Positions 17,964 through 25,285 of a stretch of 64,000 nt of DNA are shown in pieces. The number at the start of each line of letters is the position of its first letter. Positions within the stretch are counted from its first letter, which is position 1. This DNA comes from Maribellus sediminis (GTDB lineage: Bacteria > Bacteroidota > Bacteroidia > Bacteroidales > Prolixibacteraceae), in NCBI RefSeq assembly GCF_011799805.1, contig NZ_WXUB01000001.1:1715602-1779601 (forward strand), read 5' to 3'. The notes beneath the pieces are model-generated. The model ran no database searches. It saw nothing but the letters and a program-made list of their open reading frames with translations, and was not told the DNA's origin. The translations under genes and the position numbers were made by a program.

Positions 17964-18229
17964 AAGGCAAAATTTAAAAAATTAATTAAGTGATTGAAAT
18001 TAAAATACTTAGTATTTGTAATTTGTTATAACATAAGTTTCGTTTAGTCCTGAATATCTGTCTGTAATTCTTTCAAACAATCAGTAAAATCAAGCCTTTC
18101 AGATAACTTTGTTTAAGGCTTAGCTAAATTCAGAAATAAGTTTTAAAAAACCAAACCCTGAAACCCTTTTTTTTTCAGCATATTCAGAAATTTTTCTGAA
18201 AAACTGTTTTGAGGTTTAAAAAAATCGTA

Positions 18230-18237
18230 TACTTTTG
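18230..18237 (+). promoter_or_regulatory. Promoter -7 box of tRNA-Ser (TACTTTTG)
   Basis: An exact TAnnTTTG match followed by CACCGCA, 10 bases before the mature tRNA. Confidence 0.7.
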
Positions 18238-18247
18238 CACCGCATCT

Positions 18248-18332
18248 GGAGAGATGGCAGAGTGGTCGAATGCGGCGGTCTTGAAAACCGTTGTACCGCA
18301 AGGTACCGGGGGTTCGAATCCCTCTCTCTCCG
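18248..18332 (+). tRNA. tRNA-Ser (TGA anticodon)
   Basis: A class II tRNA: acceptor GGAGAGA/TCTCTCC, D arm with GCAGAG-type start, anticodon loop CTTGAAA (anticodon TGA), a long variable arm 'TTGTACCGCAAGGTACCG' and T loop TTCGAAT. Discriminator G; CCA is not encoded. Confidence 0.95.
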
Positions 18333-18336
18333 CAGA

Positions 18337-18368
18337 AGGTTCACCGAAGTGACGGTGGACCTTTTTCT
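18337..18368 (+). terminator. Terminator of tRNA-Ser
   Basis: A 9-bp stem AGGTTCACC/GGTGGACCT (one U-G pair) with a T-rich tail (TTTTTCTTTT). Confidence 0.75.
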
Positions 18369-18494
18369 TTTATATCCTGTTGATAACTTTTTTGGCTAAG
18401 CAGCCCTGTAATGCTGCATTTTATAGGATTTCTGATTGAAAATATATTTCCTAAAATAAATTTTACTCAGCTTAGGTAATTTAGAATGAATTAT

Positions 18495-18502
18495 TATATT
18501 TG
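18495..18502 (+). promoter_or_regulatory. Native promoter -7 box of tRNA-Trp copy 1 (TATATTTG)
   Basis: An exact box TATATTTGCACTC upstream of the left tRNA-Trp. No such box precedes the right copy, so this is the chromosomal promoter. Confidence 0.7.
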
Positions 18503-18530
18503 CACTCGCTAAAGCGAAAGGGGTGTTAAG

Positions 18531-18613
18531 CTCCGGAATACGGGTGTAGCTCAGTTGGTAGAGCACTGGTCTCCAAAACCAGGTGTCGGGCGTTCGAGTC
18601 GCTCCTCCCGTGC
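18531..18613 (+). repeat. Left 83-bp att direct repeat (attL)
   Basis: It runs from CTCCGGAATA through the tRNA-Trp gene to CCCGTGC and is identical base for base to 33715-33797. Identity stops one base outside each end. Confidence 0.9.
18540..18612 (+). tRNA. tRNA-Trp copy 1 (CCA anticodon)
   Basis: A full cloverleaf: acceptor ACGGGTG/CTCCCGT with a U6-U67 mismatch, D stem GCTC/GAGC, anticodon stem CTGGT/ACCAG with loop CTCCAAA (anticodon CCA), T arm GGGCG-TTCGAGT-CGCTC, discriminator G. It keeps the host promoter, while its 3' flank and terminator come from the island. Confidence 0.93.
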
Positions 18614-18631
18614 AACGAAAATACTTTAAAA

Positions 18632-18672
18632 ACAGGGATTTTACAGGAGTTGTAGAGTCCCTGTCTTTTTTT
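18632..18672 (+). terminator. Island-borne terminator behind tRNA-Trp copy 1
   Basis: A stem ACAGGGA/TCCCTGT with an inner TACA/TGTA pair, then CTTTTTTTG. It replaces the host terminator displaced to the right end of the island. Confidence 0.65.
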
Positions 18673-18718
18673 GTCTTACCCCAAAAACCTACCTTTATTT
18701 CCATTGTGTTTATAAATA

Positions 18719-18734
18719 GTTTAAAATTTTAAAC
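18719..18734. promoter_or_regulatory. 16-bp perfect palindrome before the integrase gene
   Basis: GTTTAAAATTTTAAAC ends directly at the integrase ATG. It could be an operator for integrase autoregulation or an arm-type recombinase site; GTTTAAA also occurs twice near the right att repeat (33672-33692). Confidence 0.45.
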
Positions 18735-19979
18735 ATGTCAACTTTCAAAGCTACGTTGCTAAAAGGTGGGAATCAAGGTAAGAAAGACGGAACTTTCAAT
18801 ATCAAGATTAGGGTTACCCACAACAGGAAATCTATTTATGTTGCTACCGACCTTTATGTGTTATGGAATGATTTTGACCGGGACACTGGAACAGCTAAAT
18901 CTGGGGCAAACAAAGACTTTATAAACCTGCGTTTAACGGAAAAGCTTTTGGAGTACCGAAAAAAGGATATTGAGCTTGGAGACAGAAGAGAGTTCATGTC
19001 TGTTGGCGATATTAAGGAGCACCTATTGGGAAAGAATATCACTTCTAAACAAATCGACTTCTTTGTTTTTATCGAAGAATTCATTGCCACTGTTTCCAAT
19101 ACTGGTACTAAGGAACAATATTTCGCATTGCTGGAAAGCTTAAAATCATATACAGGCCCTAAGCTTTCGGTTTCGAAGATTAACCTGAATTTTTTACTTG
19201 GTTATGAATTGTTCCTTAAAAATAGGGGAGTTAAAAACGGCGTAATTAATTACATGCGAACGTTCCGGGCTCTATTTAATAAATGTAGGGATAAATACAA
19301 TGAAGAAGAAATCGGGCGAATACTAATACCGAATTATCCTTTTAGAAAATATAATTTTCCGAAACGTGTTGCCAAAAGCAAGGAACATGTTTTAACGTTG
19401 GAAGAATTGAAACTTCTCATTGGCTACGTTCCTGAAAATGATGGTGAAAAATTTGCTCGACACATGTTCTTGCTGATGTTTTATCTTGTTGGCATTGAAT
19501 CTAAGGATTTGTTTTACGCAGGTAAACCCAACATGGGGCGTTTACTTTTTGATCGGTTCAAAACCGGTCGGAGTTTTTCAATTCGAGTCGAAAACGAAGC
19601 TTTAGCAATAATTAAGCAATACGAGGGACATAATTATTTATTGAATGTTTGTGAAAGGTTTAAATACAACAAAAGTTTCTATCGTTACATAAACAACTAT
19701 TTGTCAGGAGAGGAGGCCCATAATATCCGCGGTATTTTCCCGAAACTGGGGATTCAAAAGAAGGTCACTACCAAGTGGGCCCGGCATACCTGGGCTACGA
19801 TAGCCCGTAATGATTGCAGGATAAGTAAAGATGATGTTGCCTTTGCGCTCGGTCATGTTGATATGAGTAACCGTGTTACGGATATGTATATAAAATTTGA
19901 TTACTCCATTGTTGATGATTGCAATCGAAAAGTGCTTGACCTTATAAAATTTCAGGAGCGATTCAGCAAGACTGCATAA
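18735..19979 (+). CDS. Tyrosine recombinase (island integrase)
   Basis: A 414-residue site-specific recombinase of the Bacteroidota type: N-terminal arm-binding domain (about 1-100), SAM-like core-binding domain (105-205) and C-terminal catalytic domain (215-410). Visible catalytic residues are Lys347-x-x-Arg350 with His351, His374 in 'ALGHVD' and the nucleophile Tyr385 in 'TDMYIKF'. The usual first Arg is not seen in 'YLVGIESKDLF'; from memory IntDOT of CTnDOT also lacks it. The gene lies 121 bp inside the left att repeat and points inward, the expected arrangement for the enzyme that integrates this island into tRNA-Trp. A terminator overlaps its stop. Confidence 0.92.
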   Translation: MSTFKATLLKGGNQGKKDGTFNIKIRVTHNRKSIYVATDLYVLWNDFDRDTGTAKSGANKDFINLRLTEKLLEYRKKDIELGDRREFMSVGDIKEHLLGKNITSKQIDFFVFIEEFIATVSNTGTKEQYFALLESLKSYTGPKLSVSKINLNFLLGYELFLKNRGVKNGVINYMRTFRALFNKCRDKYNEEEIGRILIPNYPFRKYNFPKRVAKSKEHVLTLEELKLLIGYVPENDGEKFARHMFLLMFYLVGIESKDLFYAGKPNMGRLLFDRFKTGRSFSIRVENEALAIIKQYEGHNYLLNVCERFKYNKSFYRYINNYLSGEEAHNIRGIFPKLGIQKKVTTKWARHTWATIARNDCRISKDDVAFALGHVDMSNRVTDMYIKFDYSIVDDCNRKVLDLIKFQERFSKTA

Positions 19980-20007
19980 GTCGTCCGATGCCGGGGCGAC
20001 TTTTTTT
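19979..20007 (+). terminator. Terminator of the integrase gene
   Basis: A stem AGTCGTCC/GGGCGACT (one U-G pair) followed by seven Ts, starting at the last base of the stop codon. Confidence 0.75.
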
Positions 20008-20105
20008 ACTTTAGACGATATTTCTTCCAAACCTACTCCTGCGACCAGTAATAACTGGCGTAGGTACATGCCCATATAAAGCCCCGTGACCTGCGGGCAC
20101 ACATT

Positions 20106-20567
20106 ATGTCTACTTGTGATTTAAACTCGCTGAAAATAGCTGAAATCGAGGTCAAATACAGCACTAGCATCAAGCCCTCGGAACGTGTAAAGATTACTGG
20201 CTCTAAGGATGCTGCGGATGCATTTCGTACAGTTTGGAGACAGCCCCTGGAGTTAAAAGAATGCTTTTACGCCATGTTTTTGAACCGTGGCAACAAGGTA
20301 CTCGGTACGTTATTAATTTCCGAAGGAGGAATTGCCGGAACTGTTGTCGATGTACGGTCAATCTTTTCCGCTGCCCTGAAAGCAAACACCTGTTCCATTA
20401 TTTTGGCGCATAACCATCCCAGTGGTAACGGTTCTCCTTCCGATGCTGACCTCCGAATAACTACCAAGATAAAAAATGCCGGAGAATTGTTGGATATTCA
20501 GGTACTCGACCACATAATCCTTTTACCTGATGGTTACACCTCATTCGCCGATGATGGTCATTTATAA
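20106..20567 (+). CDS. RadC-like JAB/JAMM domain protein
   Basis: A 153-residue protein made of the JAB domain only. Chromosomal RadC is about 225 residues and has an N-terminal helix-hairpin-helix region that is missing here. The JAMM metal site is complete: Glu52 in 'LKECFY' and His102-x-His104...Asp113 in 'AHNHPSGNGSPSDAD'. Such short RadC proteins are common on plasmids, prophages and integrative elements, where their role is not established; peptidase-like or DNA-processing functions have been proposed. It follows the integrase by 126 bp, and the left 54-bp palindromic element starts 7 bp after its stop. Confidence 0.88.
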   Translation: MSTCDLNSLKIAEIEVKYSTSIKPSERVKITGSKDAADAFRTVWRQPLELKECFYAMFLNRGNKVLGTLLISEGGIAGTVVDVRSIFSAALKANTCSIILAHNHPSGNGSPSDADLRITTKIKNAGELLDIQVLDHIILLPDGYTSFADDGHL

Positions 20568-20573
20568 TTTGGC

Positions 20574-20627
20574 AGTGCAATGGTTTAGTGATGATGTATT
20601 AAGGTAAATTTACTAAGTCGTTGCACT
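20574..20627. repeat. 54-bp palindromic boundary element, left copy
   Basis: It begins AGTGCAATGG and ends TCGTTGCACT, forming an outer stem AGTGCAA/TTGCACT and an inner TTAGT/ACTAA around the core GTATTAAGGTA. Its reverse complement aligns without gaps to 30413-30466 at 42 of 54 positions by hand count, with the 11-bp core identical. It overlaps the 3' end of the membrane-protein gene at 20613, so part of it encodes that protein's last residues. Confidence 0.6.
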
Positions 20628-21308
20628 TTTATTCTCGGAGTGCTTGCTTTCCTTCTCTTTTTTCGGATTATTGTATTCAAATGTTCTTTTTGTAAATGAA
20701 AATAACACTTCTCCGTATTTGTTTTTTGTCACTTCCCTCTCTGATTTTCTTTTTTCTTTCCGCATTACAATTGCGAATACTAAAGTTAACATAGTGAAGG
20801 CAATTGTAATGTAGTCTATGTTTTGGATTGCACCTTTAAATGTTATGTTTTGAATCCAATAATTTATTGCAAGCATGATCCATATGGCAATTACAAATTG
20901 GCTTATCCTGATGTTCAATTTTGAAACTGAGTAAGCTGATTTATCTAGAACTGTTTTATATATTGGACCTGTCACTTCATCCTCCAGCATATCAATATGC
21001 TTTTCCCAGTTTTCCTGCCATTTTTTACTGCCAATATTCGCAAAGTACCATGCTATTGAAAAAATTAGACCAAGACAGGTTACTATATATTCTGCTTGCG
21101 GAAAATTATATTCTGACCCTACAATTATAAAGTACCCTGCAAAAGCGGCTGCAATAAATCCCCAGAAATATGTTGCTCTTTTCCAGTAAAGTTCAATTTC
21201 AAAATCTCTATTCTTCCATGCTCTTTCTAAAGCTTTGTAATGTTTGGATTCTTCGTCTTCTGAAACTCCTTTATATTGATTCAAATAATCAGTCTTGCTT
21301 AAATGCAT
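20613..21308 (-). CDS. Four-helix membrane protein, last gene of the R-M operon
   Basis: A 231-residue inner-membrane protein with an acidic N-terminus, a conserved-looking block 'DFEIELYWKRATYFWGFIAA' running into membrane helix 1, and about four membrane helices (near 46-66, 74-94, 138-158, 166-186), then a basic hydrophilic tail. I vaguely associate the YWKRATYFW block with proteins annotated as RipA-family octameric membrane proteins, but I am not certain. It starts 25 bp after the hsdM stop on the same strand, so it is probably co-transcribed with the defence operon. A role as a membrane effector or regulator of that system is speculation from position. Confidence 0.7.
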   Translation of the reverse strand: MHLSKTDYLNQYKGVSEDEESKHYKALERAWKNRDFEIELYWKRATYFWGFIAAAFAGYFIIVGSEYNFPQAEYIVTCLGLIFSIAWYFANIGSKKWQENWEKHIDMLEDEVTGPIYKTVLDKSAYSVSKLNIRISQFVIAIWIMLAINYWIQNITFKGAIQNIDYITIAFTMLTLVFAIVMRKEKRKSEREVTKNKYGEVLFSFTKRTFEYNNPKKEKESKHSENKSATT

Positions 21309-21333
21309 GTTATCCTTATTTTTCGGAAGTTTT

Positions 21334-22971
21334 CTATATTGGTGGTAATCTTAATTCTTTTAAAAACTCATTGTGTTTTTCAGTATTTACTTTAATTCTT
21401 TCCTCTATTGTTTTTAGTTTTTCATTTACCGCTTTCAAATCAATCTTTTCTTCCTCTTCTGCGGTGCTTACATATCTTGAAATATTCAAATTAAATCCAT
21501 TCTTTTCAATTTCTTCCATTGAAACCTTACGAGCATAGCGTTTTATTTTCTCAGGACGGTATTTATATGTCTCAACTATTTTTTTGATATGTTTTTCATC
21601 AAGGGTGTTTTGTCTTTTATCTTTAACAAATTCTTCACTTGCATTGATAAAAAGTACATCGTCTTCCTTTTTGCATTTCTTTAAAACAAGTATACAAACA
21701 GGAATACCTGTTGAATAGAATAAATTGGCTGGCAAACCGATTACCGTATCAATATTGTTATCTTTTAATAGTTTGGTACGAATTCTTTCTTCTGCACCTC
21801 CACGGAATAAAACACCATGTGGTAAAATAATAGCCATTGTCCCCTCACTGCTTAGAAAATGAAAACCATGTAACAAAAAAGCAAAATCGGCTGCCGATTT
21901 CGGAGCTAAACCGTAACTCTTAAAACGAAAATCCTCTGCTAATGTATCATTTGGCTCCCATCGTAAGCTAAAAGGTGGATTAGCTACAATAGCATCAAAT
22001 TCTAATTTCTTGGACGGATTCATTTCATTGAGTATATCCCATTGATTAAGTAACGTGTCACCATGAAAAATCTCAAATTCGGTATCTTTCATGCCATGCA
22101 ACAGCATGTTCATTCGGGCAAGGTTGTAAGTGGTAATATTCTTTTCCTGACCGTAAATTTTTCCAATGCTGCCGTTATTCTCTTTGATTCGTTTACGTAC
22201 ATTTAGTAATAGAGAACCCGAACCACAGGCAAAATCTAAAATTTTATTCAGTTTCTTTTTAGGCCCGGTTGGACTTGACGGGTTATGACTGTCTAAAGTT
22301 ACTATTTCAGAAAGTATGGTGGAAACTTGTTGAGGGGTATAGAATTCACCTGCTTTTTTGCCTGAACCTGCTGCAAACTGACCAATCAAATATTCATAAG
22401 CATCTCCGAGAGAATCACTACTTGTAGGAAATTCGGATATACCTAAAGCAATGGTCTGAATAATGGAACAGAGTTTATCATTTCTATCTGATTCGCTTTT
22501 GCCTAATTTCTCCGAATTTAAGTTTATTTCTGAAAACAAACCCTGAAAAGAATCATCGAAGGAATAATCCTCAATGTAACGGAAACCCCTTTCTAAGGTT
22601 TTTAAAAGGACAGGATTTTGAGTTCGTGCCAATTCGGTTATATTGCTCCACAAGTGCTGTGGTTTAATAATGTAGTGAACCTTTTTGCGCATTTGCTTCT
22701 CAAATTCTTCTACATCGTCTTTGTTTTCATCGTACCATGTTTGTAGTGGTGGTGGCACAAATCCGTCAAGTTTTTTATGTTCCGGTTTGCTTTCAGGGTA
22801 ATCCTTGCCAAGTTCCTTTTTTGCAGATTCCTCGTAATTGAAGGATAAATATCTTAGAAATAGGAATGAAAGCATATAATCACGAAAATCATCGGCATTC
22901 ATAGCGCCACGAAGCTGGTCGGCAATTCTCCAAAGGGTTTTCCCCAATTGTTGATGGTCGTTTTTTGTCAT
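21334..22971 (-). CDS. hsdM: Type I restriction-modification methyltransferase subunit HsdM
   Basis: A 545-residue adenine-N6 methyltransferase. The N-terminal helical HsdM domain (about 1-140) is followed by 'AGEFYTPQQVS', the SAM motif I 'LDFACGSGSLLL' (245-256) and the catalytic motif IV NPPF (331-334). With HsdS it methylates adenines in a bipartite site and protects self DNA; with HsdR it restricts unmethylated DNA. Its ATG lies only 1 bp after the stop of the PrrC-like gene, so expression is tightly coupled. The subunit appears intact. Confidence 0.95.
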   Translation of the reverse strand: MTKNDHQQLGKTLWRIADQLRGAMNADDFRDYMLSFLFLRYLSFNYEESAKKELGKDYPESKPEHKKLDGFVPPPLQTWYDENKDDVEEFEKQMRKKVHYIIKPQHLWSNITELARTQNPVLLKTLERGFRYIEDYSFDDSFQGLFSEINLNSEKLGKSESDRNDKLCSIIQTIALGISEFPTSSDSLGDAYEYLIGQFAAGSGKKAGEFYTPQQVSTILSEIVTLDSHNPSSPTGPKKKLNKILDFACGSGSLLLNVRKRIKENNGSIGKIYGQEKNITTYNLARMNMLLHGMKDTEFEIFHGDTLLNQWDILNEMNPSKKLEFDAIVANPPFSLRWEPNDTLAEDFRFKSYGLAPKSAADFAFLLHGFHFLSSEGTMAIILPHGVLFRGGAEERIRTKLLKDNNIDTVIGLPANLFYSTGIPVCILVLKKCKKEDDVLFINASEEFVKDKRQNTLDEKHIKKIVETYKYRPEKIKRYARKVSMEEIEKNGFNLNISRYVSTAEEEEKIDLKAVNEKLKTIEERIKVNTEKHNEFLKELRLPPI

Positions 22972-22972
22972 C

Positions 22973-24046
22973 CTAAAATTTGAATTTGTATTTAGAAATA
23001 ATTTCTCCTAAAATTTCTCGAAACAAAGTTTCCTCTGATTCTGACATTTTATTTGATTGGGTTTTATAGGTGTCTTTGTGAGATAATGAGTGAATCCTTT
23101 CGCCAACAGTATTTGGGTCTTCCTTAAGTTTTATTTGGCTTAATGCATAACCAATCCCACCTCTTCCTAAAAATGAAGAAATATTTTCGAGCAATTGTCT
23201 TAAAAGGACAAAATGATATGAAAAAAGTTCTGTTTTTGCAGCATCATCTAAAGTTTTCAGTAAGTGTAAATGAAACAAAAAAGCTCCATCTTGGCTATTA
23301 AGCCTTAACTCATCATTAACGTTTCTTTCAAGTAAGAAAACAGCCGTATCTTCTTTATATTTCGCACTTTTATGACCTTTTATTAATCTATCAGCAAGAA
23401 TTGAAAATAAACCAATATGATGAGTTGTCACGATAATTTTCTTCTTGGGATAAGTTCCATCTATCAATTTCGTTATTGACTCTGCTGTTGTGAAAATATT
23501 ATGCTCATCCATACTTGAAACAGGGTCATCAATAAAAAAATGAGCATTTTGTTCTTCCGTCCAAGTTTCAGAATCAAAAAGTGCTAGAAAGAAACACCAT
23601 ATAAATATTCGCTCTTCTCCTCTTGAAATCTTAATTGCTTCTTTAGTTTCTTCATTAACAAAGAATGTTATTGATTTTATTCCTTTCTCTCTATCTCCAT
23701 CATCATAGAGATTGAGTATGAATTTATACCGTGGATGATAAAGTGATAATTTTTCTTCAAGTATATCTGTGTCTAACAATAAAGAATGGAATTTATTAAG
23801 TGAACTGAAAACTACTTCAAGTTTTGCATTTTCATTATAATGTGGCTCATCATTGTCCCAAACAAATAAATCTTCACTGTATGCATTATAGTATACACCT
23901 GAATGATTACCACCATTATTGGCTTTGGTAATTTCTTTATATTCTACGGATAGTTTTGTTTTGCCAGTTGAATTAAATGCGTATATCAAACTAATCGTTT
24001 GTGGCAATTGAAATAATTGATTGGCTATATCTTTAATGTTTTTCAT
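22973..24046 (-). CDS. prrC: PrrC-like anticodon nuclease embedded in the type I R-M operon
   Basis: A 357-residue protein with an N-terminal ABC-type ATPase: Walker A in 'IYAFNSTGKTKLS' (Lys29), degenerate signature SRGEE (141-145), Walker B 'FFIDDPVSSMDEHN' (171-184) and H-loop THH (208-210). The C-terminal domain has Arg283-x3-Glu287 and His319. From memory the E. coli PrrC ribonuclease triad is Arg320, Glu324, His356: the same +4 and +32 spacing. PrrC cuts a tRNA anticodon loop, is held silent by its type I R-M partner and is released when a phage inhibits that complex, so it acts as an abortive-infection back-up. The gene sits between hsdS (3 bp gap) and hsdM (1 bp gap). The tRNA target is unknown; generic ATPase is the alternative. 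Confidence 0.85.
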   Translation of the reverse strand: MKNIKDIANQLFQLPQTISLIYAFNSTGKTKLSVEYKEITKANNGGNHSGVYYNAYSEDLFVWDNDEPHYNENAKLEVVFSSLNKFHSLLLDTDILEEKLSLYHPRYKFILNLYDDGDREKGIKSITFFVNEETKEAIKISRGEERIFIWCFFLALFDSETWTEEQNAHFFIDDPVSSMDEHNIFTTAESITKLIDGTYPKKKIIVTTHHIGLFSILADRLIKGHKSAKYKEDTAVFLLERNVNDELRLNSQDGAFLFHLHLLKTLDDAAKTELFSYHFVLLRQLLENISSFLGRGGIGYALSQIKLKEDPNTVGERIHSLSHKDTYKTQSNKMSESEETLFREILGEIISKYKFKF

Positions 24047-24049
24047 TTT

Positions 24050-25285
24050 TTAATCATTTATTTTAGGTAACAACCCCTGCACTATCCCCTTTTTATGTTC
24101 TTTTAATTGTTGAATTTTATCTGATTGCGCTTTGATTAAAATATCTAAAGCTGAAAGACAAGAAGCGATTTTTTGTTGTTCCTTAATTGACGGTAATGGT
24201 AGTTTGATTTCAGAAAACTGCTGGTAGCTTACCATTTTCCCATCTCTAATGCCTTCTAAGTTCTTGTTTAGTTGGCGAATATATAAATCAGACTTAAAGT
24301 AATATTTGAAAAATATGTCCTCAAGCGTTATTTTTTTTCTGAGTATAATATATGCAGGACTACAAATACCTTTATAATTTGAGTATTCAATTCCTCCTTG
24401 AAAAGACCTTAAACTAATGATAAAATCTCCGATCTCTACAATCTTATAGGTTGCAATACTTTGTTCTGAGGCAATAACAGTATAGTTAATCAATTCTCTT
24501 GGAATTGCACCATACTCTTGGGTGATAGCAAGTATAGGGAGGTCTGAATTATGGTTTTTATTTGAAATCGGTTCAAATAATTTATCACCGTTTAAATATT
24601 CCCACTCCCCATCCTTATTAAACTCTGGGAAACGGTAATTTGGGACTCTCTGATTTTCTTTTGGAAAGATATTTTGAATTAAGCCTTTTTTATATTTATT
24701 AAGAGTAACTAGTTTATCATCATGAGAAACTATCAGTTTATCTAAAGAAGAAAGAAAAGATGCAATTTTTTCTTGTTCTCTCTTGTCAACGGGAAGGACT
24801 AAAGATTTTGAAAGAAAGGTATCATTATTAATGTTTATGGTGTTTTTTGCTCCTTTCTGAACAATAGACGACAAATAGTCTATTGTTCTTTCTGGGAATT
24901 CAAAATAGGCGTCCAAAATAAGCCCAAGTTCAGTTGTTTCTGGTTTAAAAACACCATATAGAGGTGAAACAATAACTGGCTCTGAAACTTTACTCTGCTT
25001 AATAATCCCAAACGGAAAATTTCCTGTCGGACTTTTTGTATATATTACATCGCCCGGTAATACTCTTTTGTAATTTTCAGTATTGTTGGCAGCAAATGTT
25101 CGACCTAAATATTCAACCTGATTAATAACTCCTTTATGAACTGAAACCGAACAAACTTCTTCTTTTCCAGTACTCTTTTCTTTGTGCTCAAATAAAACAT
25201 CAGAAAGTTTTCTTTCAGCCCAAGTTTCTTTATTGATAAACTCAGGGAAACGCAATTCAGGTATTATTTTTTTCTCTTTATTCAT
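24050..25285 (-). CDS. hsdS: Type I restriction-modification specificity subunit HsdS
   Basis: A 411-residue protein with the two-fold layout of HsdS: target-recognition domain 1 (about 10-165), conserved helix 'EKIASFLSSLDKLIVSHDDK' (about 170-190), target-recognition domain 2 (about 215-365) and a second, related helix 'QKIASCLSALDILIKAQSDK' near the C-terminus. Both begin with 'PELRFPEF' or 'YRFPEF'. It decides the DNA sequence recognised by the methyltransferase and nuclease; the site cannot be read from sequence. It overlaps the end of hsdR by 8 bp and precedes the PrrC-like gene by 3 bp. Confidence 0.95.
   Translation of the reverse strand: MNKEKKIIPELRFPEFINKETWAERKLSDVLFEHKEKSTGKEEVCSVSVHKGVINQVEYLGRTFAANNTENYKRVLPGDVIYTKSPTGNFPFGIIKQSKVSEPVIVSPLYGVFKPETTELGLILDAYFEFPERTIDYLSSIVQKGAKNTININNDTFLSKSLVLPVDKREQEKIASFLSSLDKLIVSHDDKLVTLNKYKKGLIQNIFPKENQRVPNYRFPEFNKDGEWEYLNGDKLFEPISNKNHNSDLPILAITQEYGAIPRELINYTVIASEQSIATYKIVEIGDFIISLRSFQGGIEYSNYKGICSPAYIILRKKITLEDIFFKYYFKSDLYIRQLNKNLEGIRDGKMVSYQQFSEIKLPLPSIKEQQKIASCLSALDILIKAQSDKIQQLKEHKKGIVQGLLPKIND

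Noticed and set aside
18396..18704. Minus-strand frame of 102 codons across tRNA-Trp copy 1
   Set aside because: It is the antisense of a tRNA; such frames are classic false genes.
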